The translations under genes were made by a program, and so were the position numbers. A DNA stretch of 64,000 nucleotides, taken from Bacteroidetes bacterium MedPE-SWsnd-G2 (GTDB lineage: Bacteria; Bacteroidota; Bacteroidia; Flavobacteriales; Flavobacteriaceae). The stretch spans positions 372,001-436,000 of the forward strand of contig MPDE01000001.1 of assembly GCA_001874335.1 (NCBI GenBank). Direction: 5' to 3'. The notes beneath the pieces were generated by a model, which saw only the letters and a list, made by a program, of their open reading frames with translations, had not been told where the DNA came from and searched no databases. Below, piece after piece: positions 44,794 through 54,801 of the stretch (the stretch's first letter is position 1; each line of letters opens with the position of its first letter).

Positions 44794-46152
44794 TTATTGT
44801 TTAGGTTTTAAGGCTTCTGCCTTCTTTGAAAACGCTTCCGATTTAGAAATATTATTAATCAGCTTATAAGCTATACTTAACTGAGTATAAAAATCTAATT
44901 CCATTTTTTGATCTTCAATGATATAATCTAATCCGGATTCTAAAGCTTCAATTGCAGCATCGCCGTTTTCTAATTGATTATAAGCCACTCCGTTTACCAA
45001 ATATAAAATTGGTTGCGCAGGATAAAGCTCTAAGGCTTCTTCGCTTCTTTTTACTACTTCTTTGTTTTTATTCAAATCCAATTGCAATAATAAACAGTCT
45101 CTTAAAACCGTAAAATTATTTGGCTCTTGCTTTAATATTTCTTCGTAATACGATAACGCCTTTTCCTTATCACCTTCTTTTAAATAGTATTGTGCTAATT
45201 CTAAAAGTGATTTTGCATCTTTATCATCATCGACAAGTGCCGTTACTTCTACCAACAGGTTTTGATACTCCGGATTTTGATACACAAAATTCACAAAATC
45301 TTTCAACACTTTAGATTTAGCATTAGGAGCAATTTCATTGCTAGTTAGCACTATTTTCATAGAATGTACAGCATCATCTACTTTATCTTCATCTAAATAA
45401 AACTTGTAAAGCGCAAGGTGAACTAATTGTGAATCTGGATTTATCTTTAACAATTGTTGAGCTGTTTTAAAGGCTTCATCTTTTTTACCAATTTCACTAT
45501 AGCGAAAAATAAGTGTGAGATAATGATTTTCGTTATTAGGCTCTATGCTTATACGTTCTTTAAGGTTATCAATTCGATCTTTATCCTTTCCTGTTAGATT
45601 GTACACCTGGTTTCTCAGATAATCACGATCTGTATTCACCCCAAATTCTTGGTCTAACTCGTCTAATAGTTTTATAGCATCGTTGTACTTCTCTGCCTTA
45701 ATATACAAGGACACCAAATCTTGCTTATAATCTGGGTGGTGTTTTACTAATTGCTTAGCCGTTTTCACCGCCTTTTCGATATCATCCTGCTGAATGTATA
45801 CATGATACAATTCGTCTAAAAACCACTCGTTTTCAGGATCTTTTTCTACCGCTTTTTTCAAGGCCGTTTCAGCAGCTCCGAAGTTTTTAAGCTTATTATA
45901 GTTTTTACCAATTTCAAAATACAATGTTGGATCAGAATCATCTAAAGCAATGCACTTTTCAAAAGCATCTATGGATCGTTGATAATTTTCAATCCCTTTT
46001 TGTTTTAAAGCTTCAAAAAAGTACTCTTGAAAACTGTCTTCGACATTACCCAAATCATCATCTGGGCGTTTATTATAATCTATTTGGGCCATGACGTAGC
46101 TGGGCGCTAAAAGCACCAAAATTACTACAACTATTGCCCAATTTTTATACAT
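44794..46152 (-). CDS. Secreted tetratricopeptide-repeat protein
   Basis: A 452-residue protein with an N-terminal signal peptide (MYKNWAIVVVILVLLAPSYVMAQ) and about nine to ten TPR units from residue 30 to the end, for example YQRSIDAFEKCIALDDSDPTLYFE-type helices and KALSYYEEILKQEPNN. TPR solenoids bind partner proteins. The gene sits 20 bases upstream of the DUF4292 gene and 15 after a nucleotidyltransferase, so it belongs to an envelope operon. Confidence 0.88.
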   Translation of the reverse strand: MYKNWAIVVVILVLLAPSYVMAQIDYNKRPDDDLGNVEDSFQEYFFEALKQKGIENYQRSIDAFEKCIALDDSDPTLYFEIGKNYNKLKNFGAAETALKKAVEKDPENEWFLDELYHVYIQQDDIEKAVKTAKQLVKHHPDYKQDLVSLYIKAEKYNDAIKLLDELDQEFGVNTDRDYLRNQVYNLTGKDKDRIDNLKERISIEPNNENHYLTLIFRYSEIGKKDEAFKTAQQLLKINPDSQLVHLALYKFYLDEDKVDDAVHSMKIVLTSNEIAPNAKSKVLKDFVNFVYQNPEYQNLLVEVTALVDDDKDAKSLLELAQYYLKEGDKEKALSYYEEILKQEPNNFTVLRDCLLLQLDLNKNKEVVKRSEEALELYPAQPILYLVNGVAYNQLENGDAAIEALESGLDYIIEDQKMELDFYTQLSIAYKLINNISKSEAFSKKAEALKPKQ

Positions 46153-46167
46153 AATTGTATTTATAAT

Positions 46168-47187
46168 TTATTCTAAAACCGAATAATCTCCAATACTAAT
46201 TTTAGAGTACTCGCCATTATACTTAACGTGATTTCCAATCATGGCCTCGTCCAAATTAGCGTTTTTAAGAGTTGATTGTGTTTGAATTAAGCTATTTTTA
46301 ACGCTTATATTTTCTAAAACACAGTCTTTACCAATAGACACATTTGGACCCACCGTTGTATTTATAAGCTTTACATTTTCCGCAATATAGCAAGGCGGAA
46401 TCACTGTCGAGTTTTCCATTACAACAGAATCTGCAATCAATTGTTCTTCACCATCAGCTTCTAAAAACCCTAACATTCTGGTATTTGTTTCAACGGTCAC
46501 GGCTTTATTTCCGCAGTCCATCCATTCGTCTACCTCGCCTGTTTTAAAGACTTTTCCTTTAGCCATCATTCCTTTAATACCATCATTAATTTGATATTCA
46601 CCCCCATTAATGATGTTATTATCTAATACATTTTGCAATTCAGATTTTAAGATTCCTACTTCTTTAAAGTAATATATCCCTATTACTGCCAAGTCACTTA
46701 CAAACTCTTCTGGTTTTTCGACCAACTCTATAATATTTGAATTGTCATCTAATTTCACCACACCATAAGCCTCTGGTTGATTAACCTGCTTCACCCATAT
46801 CACAGCATCTGCTTCGGGGTCAAGATTGAAATCGGCTCTAATTAACGTATCGGCATAGGCAATTACGGCCGGACCAGACAGTGAAGGCTCAGCACACATT
46901 ATGGCATGACCTGTCCCTAAAGGTTCGTCTTGTCTGTAAATAGAGGCTTTCGCTCCTAGGCCAGTTGCTAATTGCTTTAAGCTTTCTACAACGTCATCTC
47001 CAAAAAAAGCCGGATCACCAAGTATAAATGCAATTTCTTCAATAGGTTCGTCTAAAACCTTTACAATATCCTTTACAAGACGGTGCACTATTGGCTGCCC
47101 AGCAACAGGAATTAATGGTTTTGGTACTGTTAAGGTATGTGGCCTAAGTCGAGATCCTCGACCTGCCATAGGTACTATAATTTTCAT
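46168..47187 (-). CDS. Sugar-1-phosphate nucleotidyltransferase
   Basis: A 339-residue enzyme with the nucleotide-binding GRGSRLRPHTLTVPKPL motif (from residue 9), the metal-binding AYADT region, and a C-terminal part with left-handed beta-helix-type repeats (ENVKLINTTVGPNVSIGKDC). It would make an NDP-sugar for surface polysaccharide. RmlA-like thymidylyl- and uridylyltransferases are equally possible. It lies between dut and a TPR gene in the same run. Confidence 0.9.
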   Translation of the reverse strand: MKIIVPMAGRGSRLRPHTLTVPKPLIPVAGQPIVHRLVKDIVKVLDEPIEEIAFILGDPAFFGDDVVESLKQLATGLGAKASIYRQDEPLGTGHAIMCAEPSLSGPAVIAYADTLIRADFNLDPEADAVIWVKQVNQPEAYGVVKLDDNSNIIELVEKPEEFVSDLAVIGIYYFKEVGILKSELQNVLDNNIINGGEYQINDGIKGMMAKGKVFKTGEVDEWMDCGNKAVTVETNTRMLGFLEADGEEQLIADSVVMENSTVIPPCYIAENVKLINTTVGPNVSIGKDCVLENISVKNSLIQTQSTLKNANLDEAMIGNHVKYNGEYSKISIGDYSVLE

Positions 47188-47196
47188 AAGCTTTTT

Positions 47197-47631
47197 TTAT
47201 TTTGTGCCCGTACTTCCAAATCCGCCTTCACCTCTTTTGGTTTCAGACAGTTCTTCAACTAAATTCCATTCGGCACGTTCATGTTTAGCGATAACAAGTT
47301 GTGCTATACGCTCTCCGTTTTCAACACTAAATTCTTCTTGAGACAAATTTATTAATATCACACCTATTTCACCACGATAATCGGCATCAATTGTGCCAGG
47401 TGCATTCAAAACGGTAACTCCTTTTTTAGCAGCCAAACCACTTCGAGGTCTTACTTGGGCCTCAAAACCAATGGGCAACTCTATAAAAAGTCCTGTTTTT
47501 ACAATGGCACGCTCTAAAGGTTTTAATGTAATAGGCGAATCTATTTTTGCTCTTAAATCCATCCCAGCAGAAGCCAATGTTTCATAATGTGGCAATTCGT
47601 GCTCAGAGGTATTAATTATATTTATTTTCAT
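47197..47631 (-). CDS. dut: Deoxyuridine 5'-triphosphate nucleotidohydrolase
   Basis: A 144-residue trimeric dUTPase that converts dUTP to dUMP. The conserved motifs are all present: SAGMDLRA (1), [12 protein letters not shown] (2), [13 protein letters not shown] (3), ERIAQLVI (4) and the glycine-rich C-terminal [10 protein letters not shown] (5). It starts one base after the flippase stop on the same strand. Confidence 0.97.
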   Translation of the reverse strand: MKINIINTSEHELPHYETLASAGMDLRAKIDSPITLKPLERAIVKTGLFIELPIGFEAQVRPRSGLAAKKGVTVLNAPGTIDADYRGEIGVILINLSQEEFSVENGERIAQLVIAKHERAEWNLVEELSETKRGEGGFGSTGTK

Positions 47632-49056
47632 TTATCGTTTTAAAATTTGTTGAAGTTCTTTACGCTCCAAGAGACCAATAATTATCAAAAATATAAAAAC
47701 TAATCCCGTAGTTAGGTAATAATTGCCTCTGTTTTCCATAGCAACATAAGATAGACCAGAAGCAAGCAATAAATACAACCCTATTCGCACTAAATTATAC
47801 GGCACTGGATAGTGCTTTCTTCCTAAAAGATAAGACACAATCATCATAACACCATAGGCAATTAAGGTGGTCCAAGCCGACCCCATAAATCCAATTTTTG
47901 GAATCAACATATAATTTAATCCAATAGTTATAACGGCTCCCAAAATTGAAATATACATTCCTATTCTTGTTCGGTCTGTTAGTTTATACCACAATGCCAA
48001 ATTGAAATAAATGCCCAAAAACAAATTAGCTAATAATATAATTGGAACAATCCCAATGGCTACCCAATACGTCTCATTAGGAACAACCAAGCTTGTAATT
48101 ATATCTAAATACGAAACTACGAACACCATCAAAACACTACCAAAAACCACGAAATACTTCATGATGGTAGCATAGGTTTGTTGGGGGTTTTCAGATTTAG
48201 AATGGCTAAAGAAAAATGGTTCTGCACCAATCCTAAACGCCTGAATGAAGATGGTCATAAAAACGGCTATTTTGTAACAGCCCGCGTAAGCTCCATTTAT
48301 ATCTTTCCCCAACAACTCTGGGAGTAACCATTTGTCAAAATTTTCGTTTATAACATAAGCTAATCCAGCAACCATAACCGGCCAACCATAGGACATCAGG
48401 TTTTTGAATATTTGAAGGTCAAAACTCATTTTCACTTTAAAGAAATAAGGTGTCAAAAACAAGAAGGTCACCACACTTGCGGCCAAGTTTGATATAAAAA
48501 TATACTGAACTAAATCTGTAGGGTCATAAAAACTTGTTCCTATTTTAAAGGTTGGAATAAACCATAGGAAAAAGTAATTTAACAACACATAGGTTGCTAC
48601 ATTACTCAATTTAATAATGGAGAATGTCTTTGTTTTTCCGGTGGCCCGTAAATAGGCAAATGGCGCAACCACCAATGCATCTAACAATACGACACCTATT
48701 AGAAGGTTGAAATATTTTTGATTAAGATTTACAAGGCTTGCTAAACTTTCATTAAACGCAACTATCCCTACTAAAAACAAAATTGTAAAACTTGTAATAC
48801 TAATGAAGGTTGTAGAATACACCTTATTTTTTTCTGAAGCATGTGTGAAAAACCTAAAAAAGGCTGTTTCCATTCCGAAGGAAAGTAACACATTTAAAAA
48901 GGCAGCGTAAATATAAAAAGTCGTGTTATCTGAATATCCCGAAGTTGCTAACTCGGTAGTATGCAAAGGCACTAACAAAAAGTTCATGAGACGAGGTAAA
49001 ACCGTAGCTAAACCATAAATCCCAGTATCCTTAACAAACTTATTTAATACACTCAA
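47632..49056 (-). CDS. Wzx-like polysaccharide flippase (MOP superfamily)
   Basis: A 474-residue membrane protein with about fourteen helices. The N-terminus (GIYGLATVLPRLMNFLLVPL) and MAGLAYVINENFDKWLLPELL are typical of O-antigen or polysaccharide transporters that flip lipid-linked oligosaccharides across the inner membrane. The start appears to be TTG at 49056, because the next ATG (residue 24) would cut into the first helix. It leads directly into dut. Confidence 0.9.
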   Translation of the reverse strand: MSVLNKFVKDTGIYGLATVLPRLMNFLLVPLHTTELATSGYSDNTTFYIYAAFLNVLLSFGMETAFFRFFTHASEKNKVYSTTFISITSFTILFLVGIVAFNESLASLVNLNQKYFNLLIGVVLLDALVVAPFAYLRATGKTKTFSIIKLSNVATYVLLNYFFLWFIPTFKIGTSFYDPTDLVQYIFISNLAASVVTFLFLTPYFFKVKMSFDLQIFKNLMSYGWPVMVAGLAYVINENFDKWLLPELLGKDINGAYAGCYKIAVFMTIFIQAFRIGAEPFFFSHSKSENPQQTYATIMKYFVVFGSVLMVFVVSYLDIITSLVVPNETYWVAIGIVPIILLANLFLGIYFNLALWYKLTDRTRIGMYISILGAVITIGLNYMLIPKIGFMGSAWTTLIAYGVMMIVSYLLGRKHYPVPYNLVRIGLYLLLASGLSYVAMENRGNYYLTTGLVFIFLIIIGLLERKELQQILKR

Positions 49057-49125
49057 AAAATATAAAATTAGAGCTTAAAAGTATGGAATAACTTAGATTA
49101 AAACAACTTGTTTGATTAAAGGCAA

Positions 49126-49590
49126 TCAATTGGTTTGTGGATATAATAACGACTCTTTTTTTTGCAATTTCCCAATATGCTGAAACCTTTCTTTACCATT
49201 AACAAAAAAGCTCACAGCCGCCTCTCCCTGCTTCAACTTTACAGAATCTTTGATATAGGACAAAGAACTCACATTATCGCCTAAAACAAGCTTAGAATCC
49301 GTATTCAAAGGCGTGTTGATATGAGCAATGAATAACAAAGGATTGTCTTTAACTTGTTTTAATTTTGCACCATAGTCTTTATAAAAAATCGAATTTAAAG
49401 TAATTACAGAATCCAATGCTTCTGTAAGCTGCAGCTCAATATTAATACCAGAGCCTCCACCTTCAACTCCAGCAACCCATTCTTGGTATGTTGCTTTAGC
49501 AATAGGCAACTTAACCGCTACAGAATTTACATCTTGAGACTTACAAGACAACAACATTAAAAGAAAAAAAAAGAATAGGTTAGATTTCAT
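49126..49590 (-). CDS. Lipoprotein of unknown function
   Basis: A 154-residue protein starting at ATG 49590, with a lipoprotein signal peptide (MKSNLFFFFLLMLLSC, lipidated Cys16). The mature part is beta-rich (ATYQEWVAGVEGGGSGINIEL) without recognised motifs. A further in-frame start upstream would put the signal peptide internally. It follows the ATP synthase terminator, so it should have its own promoter, and is 69 bases before the flippase gene. Confidence 0.75.
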   Translation of the reverse strand: MKSNLFFFFLLMLLSCKSQDVNSVAVKLPIAKATYQEWVAGVEGGGSGINIELQLTEALDSVITLNSIFYKDYGAKLKQVKDNPLLFIAHINTPLNTDSKLVLGDNVSSLSYIKDSVKLKQGEAAVSFFVNGKERFQHIGKLQKKESLLYPQTN

Positions 49591-49632
49591 TATCCGCTTA
49601 TTAAAAGAACTAATATAGGTCAAAATAGATGC

Positions 49633-49665
49633 CAAAAAAAAGCCTCATACAAATGTATAAGGCTT
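49633..49665 (-). terminator. Rho-independent terminator of the ATP synthase operon
   Basis: On the minus strand AAGCCT-T-ATAC pairs with GTAT-G-AGGCTT around a four-base loop and is followed by seven T, 41 bases after the atpG stop. Confidence 0.88.
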
Positions 49666-49705
49666 AATTAAACTTATTTAAATGAATTTTTTAAAATTCA
49701 GTGTC

Positions 49706-50566
49706 TTAATTATTTAAGGCTTCTGCACCACCAACAATTTCTAAAATTTCATTAGTAATTGCAGCCTGACGAGCTTTGTTATAAGTTAATTTCAATTGAT
49801 CTCTTAACTCAGTAGCATTATCAGTAGCTTTATGCATTGCTGTCATACGTGCACCATGCTCACTTGCAAAAGAATCTCTAATACCTTTAAACAATTGTGT
49901 TTTTAAAGATTTAGGAATTAATTGCTCAACGATTTCAGTTTTTGACGGCTCAAAAATGTAATCTAAGTTCGTATTTCCTTCAGTTTCCATAGGAACCACT
50001 GGTAAATACTGTTCTGTCGTTACAATTTGAGTGGCAGCATTTTTAAATCTGTTATACACCAATACAATCTTGTCAAATTCTCCTTCAACAAACTTTTGCA
50101 TTAATGTTTCAGCAATTTTAGAAACATTATCAAATGTTAAGTCGTCAAACACACCACTTTCATTAGAAATAATAGGGTGAGTTTTAGATAATGCATCATT
50201 AACTTTTTTACCAACAGCAACAATAGATACTTCTTTACCTTTATAAACATTGTTAGTAAGGTTAGTACACTCTTTAATAATGTTAGAGTTAAATGCACCA
50301 CATAATCCTCTATTTGAAGCAATAGCAACAACTAACACCTTGTTTACAGGTCTTTGAGTAGCGTATTTACTTCCAGAATCTGCATCTAAAGTGGCACTTA
50401 AACTTTGTAAAAGCTCAGTCAATTTATCTGCATAAGGACGCATTTCTGTAATAGCATCTTGTGCCTTCTTTAATTTTGCAGCAGATACCATTTTCATGGC
50501 ACTAGTAATCTGCATAGTAGAAGATACTGATGATATTCTGTTACGTATTTCTTTTAAATTTGCCAT
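49706..50566 (-). CDS. atpG: ATP synthase F1 gamma subunit
   Basis: A 286-residue central-stalk subunit. The N-terminal KEIRNRISSVSSTMQITSAMKMVSAAKLKKAQ and C-terminal MHKATDNATELRDQLKLTYNKARQAAIT helices form the rotating coiled coil, and the segment SNRGLCGAFNSNI is typical. It is the last gene of the operon and is followed by a terminator; beta and epsilon subunits are not downstream. Confidence 0.97.
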   Translation of the reverse strand: MANLKEIRNRISSVSSTMQITSAMKMVSAAKLKKAQDAITEMRPYADKLTELLQSLSATLDADSGSKYATQRPVNKVLVVAIASNRGLCGAFNSNIIKECTNLTNNVYKGKEVSIVAVGKKVNDALSKTHPIISNESGVFDDLTFDNVSKIAETLMQKFVEGEFDKIVLVYNRFKNAATQIVTTEQYLPVVPMETEGNTNLDYIFEPSKTEIVEQLIPKSLKTQLFKGIRDSFASEHGARMTAMHKATDNATELRDQLKLTYNKARQAAITNEILEIVGGAEALNN

Positions 50567-50629
50567 ATATACTCGTAAGTATTGAATATCAAGCAGTGAA
50601 CTAAATCACTGCTTGATTATACATTGAAA

Positions 50630-52210
50630 TTATGCTTTGTAATTTGCAGACATGTCGCTACAAACTTTCACTAAAGTATCTGTAACTTGGTCTGTTAATT
50701 TTCCTGCTTTTAAAGTCGCTAACACATCTGAATGTTTCGCTTTTAAGAACTCAATAAAATCGCGTTCAAATTCTTTTACTTTATTTACAGGAACGTCTTT
50801 CAATAAGTTTTTAGATCCTGCATAAATAATTGCAATTTGATCTTCAACTGTATAAGGGTCGTTTTGAGCTTGTTTTAAGATCTCAACGTTACGCTTACCT
50901 TTTTCAATTACCCCTAAAGTAACTGCATCTAAATCAGATCCGAATTTCGCGAAAGCTTCTAACTCACGGAAAGCTGCTTGATCTAATTTTAATGTACCAG
51001 ATACTTTTTTCATTGATTTAATCTGTGCATTACCACCAACACGCGATACAGAAATACCTACGTTAATTGCTGGACGAACACCAGAGTTAAATAAATCACC
51101 ATCTAAGAATATCTGTCCATCAGTAATAGAAATTACGTTTGTAGGGATATAAGCAGAAACGTCACCCGCTTGCGTTTCAATAATTGGAAGAGCAGTTAAA
51201 GAACCACCACCTTTTACTAAAGGCTTAAGCGAATCAGGTAAATCGTTCATTTCTTTAGCGATGCTATCGTCATTAATAACTTTAGCCGCACGTTCTAATA
51301 AACGCGAGTGAAGGTAGAATACATCACCAGGGTACGCCTCACGTCCTGGAGGACGACGTAATAATAAAGATACCTCACGGTAAGCTACCGCTTGTTTAGA
51401 TAAATCATCAAACACAATTAATGCAGGACGACCAGTATCTCTAAAATACTCACCAATTGCAGCACCAGCCATAGGAGCATATACTTGCATTGGAGCAGGA
51501 TCTGATGCATTAGCTGCTACAATTGTAGTATAAGCTAAAGCTCCTTTTTCTTCTAATGTTTTAGCAATATTTGCTACTGTAGACGCTTTTTGTCCAACAG
51601 CTACATATATACAGTATACAGGCTCACCTGCATCGTAAAATTCTTTTTGATTTAAAATAGTATCAATACAAACAGTTGTTTTACCTGTTTGACGGTCACC
51701 AATTACCAACTCACGTTGACCACGACCAACAGGGATCATAGCATCGATAGACTTAATACCAGTTTGTAATGGCTCAGTTACAGGCTCACGGTAGATTACA
51801 CCAGGTGCTTTACGCTCCAAAGGCATTTCGTATAAATCTCCACTAATAGGTCCTTTTCCATCGATAGGGTTACCTAAAGTATCAACTACACGACCTACAA
51901 TACCTTCACCAACTTTTAAAGATGCGATACGATCAGTACGTTTTGCAACAGATCCTTCTTTAATTTCTTTTGAAGGGCCTAATAATACAACACCAACGTT
52001 GTCTTCTTCAAGGTTTAATACAATTCCTTCAAGTCCGCCTTCAAATTCAACTAACTCACCGTATTGTACGTTTGATAAACCGTACACACGTGCAATACCA
52101 TCACCAACAGTTAATACTGTCCCCACTTCATCTAATGAAGCACTTGCTTCAAAACCTGAAAGTTGCTGCTTTAAGATTGCTGAAATTTCAGCTGGTTTTA
52201 CTTCTGCCAT
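50630..52210 (-). CDS. atpA: ATP synthase F1 alpha subunit
   Basis: A 526-residue nucleotide-binding, non-catalytic hexamer subunit. Walker A is GDRQTGKT (171-178), with [34 protein letters not shown] as the catalytic-interface region (given in pieces: [23 protein letters not shown]). The N-terminal beta-barrel ([20 protein letters not shown]) is intact. Located between atpH and atpG as usual. Confidence 0.98.
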   Translation of the reverse strand: MAEVKPAEISAILKQQLSGFEASASLDEVGTVLTVGDGIARVYGLSNVQYGELVEFEGGLEGIVLNLEEDNVGVVLLGPSKEIKEGSVAKRTDRIASLKVGEGIVGRVVDTLGNPIDGKGPISGDLYEMPLERKAPGVIYREPVTEPLQTGIKSIDAMIPVGRGQRELVIGDRQTGKTTVCIDTILNQKEFYDAGEPVYCIYVAVGQKASTVANIAKTLEEKGALAYTTIVAANASDPAPMQVYAPMAGAAIGEYFRDTGRPALIVFDDLSKQAVAYREVSLLLRRPPGREAYPGDVFYLHSRLLERAAKVINDDSIAKEMNDLPDSLKPLVKGGGSLTALPIIETQAGDVSAYIPTNVISITDGQIFLDGDLFNSGVRPAINVGISVSRVGGNAQIKSMKKVSGTLKLDQAAFRELEAFAKFGSDLDAVTLGVIEKGKRNVEILKQAQNDPYTVEDQIAIIYAGSKNLLKDVPVNKVKEFERDFIEFLKAKHSDVLATLKAGKLTDQVTDTLVKVCSDMSANYKA

Positions 52211-52235
52211 TTTATATAAATATTAATATATTCTA

Positions 52236-52772
52236 TTAATTTAATGTAAATTCTCTTTTTAATTTGCTTAGTTTATTAGCAATACTCGCGTTGTATTGAA
52301 TATCACCAACTCTTAAAATAAACCCACCTAAGATAGACTCATCAACTGTACTATTAATTGATGCTTCTTTTCCTGTAAGCTCTTTTACTTTAGCTAAGAC
52401 TTTGTTTTCTAAATCACCTGTTAAAGGAACCGCAGTAGTAACCTCAGCTACCTGAACCCCATTTAACTCATCGTAAAGATGTGAATACGTTTCTGCTATT
52501 ACTTCAATTAAATTAATTCGCTTGTTCACTACAAGCGTGTTGATTAAATTAACTGAAATAACATTTAGCTTAGGAAACACTTCTAACAAGACAGACTTCT
52601 TAACCTCCGATGTAACTACAGCACTCTGTAATGCATCGGCAAGCTCAGTACTATCATTGATAGTTTTTACCATTAACAACATATCGGCATTTACTGCTTC
52701 TGTTGCATTTTGATCTTTTGCCAGGCTTAAAACGGCCTTGGCGTATCTAATTGCTGCTCTTGTTTGTGCCAT
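52236..52772 (-). CDS. atpH: ATP synthase F1 delta subunit
   Basis: A 178-residue peripheral-stalk subunit (OSCP-like) that joins F1 to the b subunits. The N-terminal AAIRYAKAVLSLAKDQ and C-terminal DESILGGFILRVGDIQYNAS are family hallmarks. It follows atpF by seven bases and precedes atpA. Confidence 0.95.
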   Translation of the reverse strand: MAQTRAAIRYAKAVLSLAKDQNATEAVNADMLLMVKTINDSTELADALQSAVVTSEVKKSVLLEVFPKLNVISVNLINTLVVNKRINLIEVIAETYSHLYDELNGVQVAEVTTAVPLTGDLENKVLAKVKELTGKEASINSTVDESILGGFILRVGDIQYNASIANKLSKLKREFTLN

Positions 52773-52779
52773 TATATAA

Positions 52780-53280
52780 TTAGTTTAACGTTGCTTCACC
52801 TAACATAGACTCAACTAATTTAAGTTGCTTGTCTTTGTTTGATAATTCTTCACGTACTACTTTTTCTGCGATATCTAATGATAATCCAGCTACCTGACCT
52901 TTAAGTTCAGCCATTGCCGCTTTCTTTTCACTTTCAATTGCTTCTTGAGCTTGAGAAATCATTTTGTTAGCCTGTACTTGAGCTTCCTCTTTAGCATCTG
53001 CTATTACTTTTTCTTTGATCTCACGAGCTTCTTTTAACATAGATTCACGCTCCGCACGTGCTTCTTTTAAAATACGCTCATTGTCAGCATTTAGGCTTTG
53101 CATTTCGATACGTGCATTTTCAGCTTCATCTAATGCGTTTTTAATACCTTCTTCTCTCTCATTAACCGAATTTAAAATTGGTTTCCAAGCAAACTTTGCT
53201 AAGATTAAAACCAATACTACAAACAATAATAATTGCCAGAAAAATAAACCTAAAGAAAATTGTTCTATTAACTTCTCCAT
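52780..53280 (-). CDS. atpF: ATP synthase F0 b subunit
   Basis: A 166-residue stator subunit with one N-terminal membrane helix (about residues 9-28, FFWQLLLFVVLVLILAKFAW) followed by a long charged helix of Glu, Ala, Lys and Arg that forms the peripheral stalk. It lies between atpE and atpH in the canonical order. Confidence 0.96.
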   Translation of the reverse strand: MEKLIEQFSLGLFFWQLLLFVVLVLILAKFAWKPILNSVNEREEGIKNALDEAENARIEMQSLNADNERILKEARAERESMLKEAREIKEKVIADAKEEAQVQANKMISQAQEAIESEKKAAMAELKGQVAGLSLDIAEKVVREELSNKDKQLKLVESMLGEATLN

Positions 53281-53366
53281 TTTTTATGTTGAGATTTTTA
53301 TTAACTCTGTTTTTTAATAAATAATAAACAATAGCTGCAACCAACCGTTGCAGCTATTTATTTGTC

Positions 53367-53558
53367 TTAGGCTGCGAATAAAGCAGCAAATCCAATACCT
53401 TCAATAAGTGCAGCTGCAATAAGCATAGCTGTTTGGATTTTTCCAGAAGCTTCAGGTTGACGTGCAATAGCGTCCATTGCTGAACCACCAATTCTACCGA
53501 TACCTAAACCAGCACCGATTACGATTAAACCTGCTCCTACAATACTTGGAATTGTCAT
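53367..53558 (-). CDS. atpE: ATP synthase F0 c subunit
   Basis: A 63-residue two-helix proteolipid, short for the family. The polar loop is ARQPEASGK and the ion-binding carboxylate is Glu53 in LIEGIGFAALF. A glycine follows the glutamate, where Na+-binding rings usually have Thr or Ser, so proton coupling is likely. It sits between atpB and atpF. Confidence 0.96.
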   Translation of the reverse strand: MTIPSIVGAGLIVIGAGLGIGRIGGSAMDAIARQPEASGKIQTAMLIAAALIEGIGFAALFAA

Positions 53559-53590
53559 AATATATTTATTTAATTAATTAACATTCAATT

Positions 53591-54685
53591 TTAGTGATCA
53601 TCATGCTCTTCTACAGCCGAACCGAAGTACAATGCAGATAACATAGTGAAAATATATGCTTGTAATGCCGCTACTAACAATTCTAAAATTCCTAGCATAG
53701 TGGCTAAAGCAAATGATAATGGGCTTCCAACCCAGTTTTTGAAAATAAACATTAAACCAATGATACTCATTAGTACAATGTGACCTGCTGTAATGTTTGC
53801 ATACAAACGAATCATCAATGAGAATGGTTTAATAAATGTACCTAACAACTCGATAGGTGCTAAAATTATTTTCATTGGCACTGGTACTCCTGGCATCCAG
53901 AAAATATGTTTCCAGTAATTTTTATTAGCTGTAAATGTTGTAAGGATATAAGTAATAATTGCTAAAGCAAAAGTTACCGCAATATTGTTAGTGACATTTA
54001 TCCCAACAGGAGTTAATCCCAATAAGTTTACAATCCACACAAAGAAAAACACAGTTAATAAGTAGCTGATGTATTTTTTGTAGTGTTTCTTACCAATATT
54101 AGGAATAGCAATATCATCTCTAATGTAAAGAATGATTGGCTCCATAAAACGTCCAAAACCTGTAGGCATTCCGTTCTTATATGATTTCCCCATTCTCACG
54201 AACATAAAAATCATAAATAATGAAATACAGATTATGAAAAACACGTTTTTAGTAATAGAAAAATCTAAGGGCTTAACGTTTGTAGGGTCATGCGCTTCAT
54301 CATAGGTTATAGTACCTTGAGCGTCTGTTTTGTATATTTTATTATGGTAAACTTTGTAATAGTTACCATCTACTTCTGCAAGTGTTTCACCATGGTGAAA
54401 TTTAGACGAAGAAAACACCTTTAATCCGTTGTCAACTAAAATTACAGGTAATGGAAAACCAACATACTCATGCTTTCCTTCATCTGTTTCATACGAATAC
54501 AATGAAAAATCATATGAATCTAATAAATGGTGCTCAATGTACTCTTTAATTTCAGTCTTAATATCACCTTCTGGACGCATAGCCGAACCGTGATTTTCTT
54601 CATTATCCCCATGCTGTGCATTAACTGTAAATGTTAATGAAAACATTAATAATGTAAGGAACTTTACCAAGCTAATTTTATACAT
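53591..54685 (-). CDS. atpB: ATP synthase F0 a subunit with N-terminal signal peptide and periplasmic extension
   Basis: A 364-residue subunit. Residues 1-23 form a signal peptide (ending TVNA) and about 24-140 form a His-rich, probably periplasmic domain (HGDNEENHG), a feature of Bacteroidota AtpB. The membrane part begins near 147, with the essential arginine at Arg293 in LMIRLYANITAGH. It is the first gene after a good minus-strand promoter and begins the F0F1 operon order B-E-F-H-A-G. Confidence 0.96.
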   Translation of the reverse strand: MYKISLVKFLTLLMFSLTFTVNAQHGDNEENHGSAMRPEGDIKTEIKEYIEHHLLDSYDFSLYSYETDEGKHEYVGFPLPVILVDNGLKVFSSSKFHHGETLAEVDGNYYKVYHNKIYKTDAQGTITYDEAHDPTNVKPLDFSITKNVFFIICISLFMIFMFVRMGKSYKNGMPTGFGRFMEPIILYIRDDIAIPNIGKKHYKKYISYLLTVFFFVWIVNLLGLTPVGINVTNNIAVTFALAIITYILTTFTANKNYWKHIFWMPGVPVPMKIILAPIELLGTFIKPFSLMIRLYANITAGHIVLMSIIGLMFIFKNWVGSPLSFALATMLGILELLVAALQAYIFTMLSALYFGSAVEEHDDH

Positions 54686-54720
54686 ATAACTTTAAAATAG
54701 TGTTGTCTAAAAATATTTTG

Positions 54721-54750
54721 CAAATGTACGGTTTTATATTAGAATCCAAA
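54721..54750 (-). promoter_or_regulatory. ATP synthase operon promoter (TTTG-N18-TACATTTG)
   Basis: On the minus strand TTTG (54750-54747) is followed after 18 bases by TACATTTG (54728-54721), a full match to the Bacteroidota consensus, 36 bases before the atpB ATG. The operon can thus be expressed separately from the upstream bactofilin and small membrane-protein genes. Confidence 0.8.
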
Positions 54751-54801
54751 AAATATTTCATTTTGTTTTTGACGCTCAATAAAGACCTCACAACTAAAGA
54801 C

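Noticed and set aside
51970-52239. An 89-codon frame opposite the start of atpA
   Set aside because: Antisense to a highly conserved gene; its composition reflects the complementary strand of atpA.
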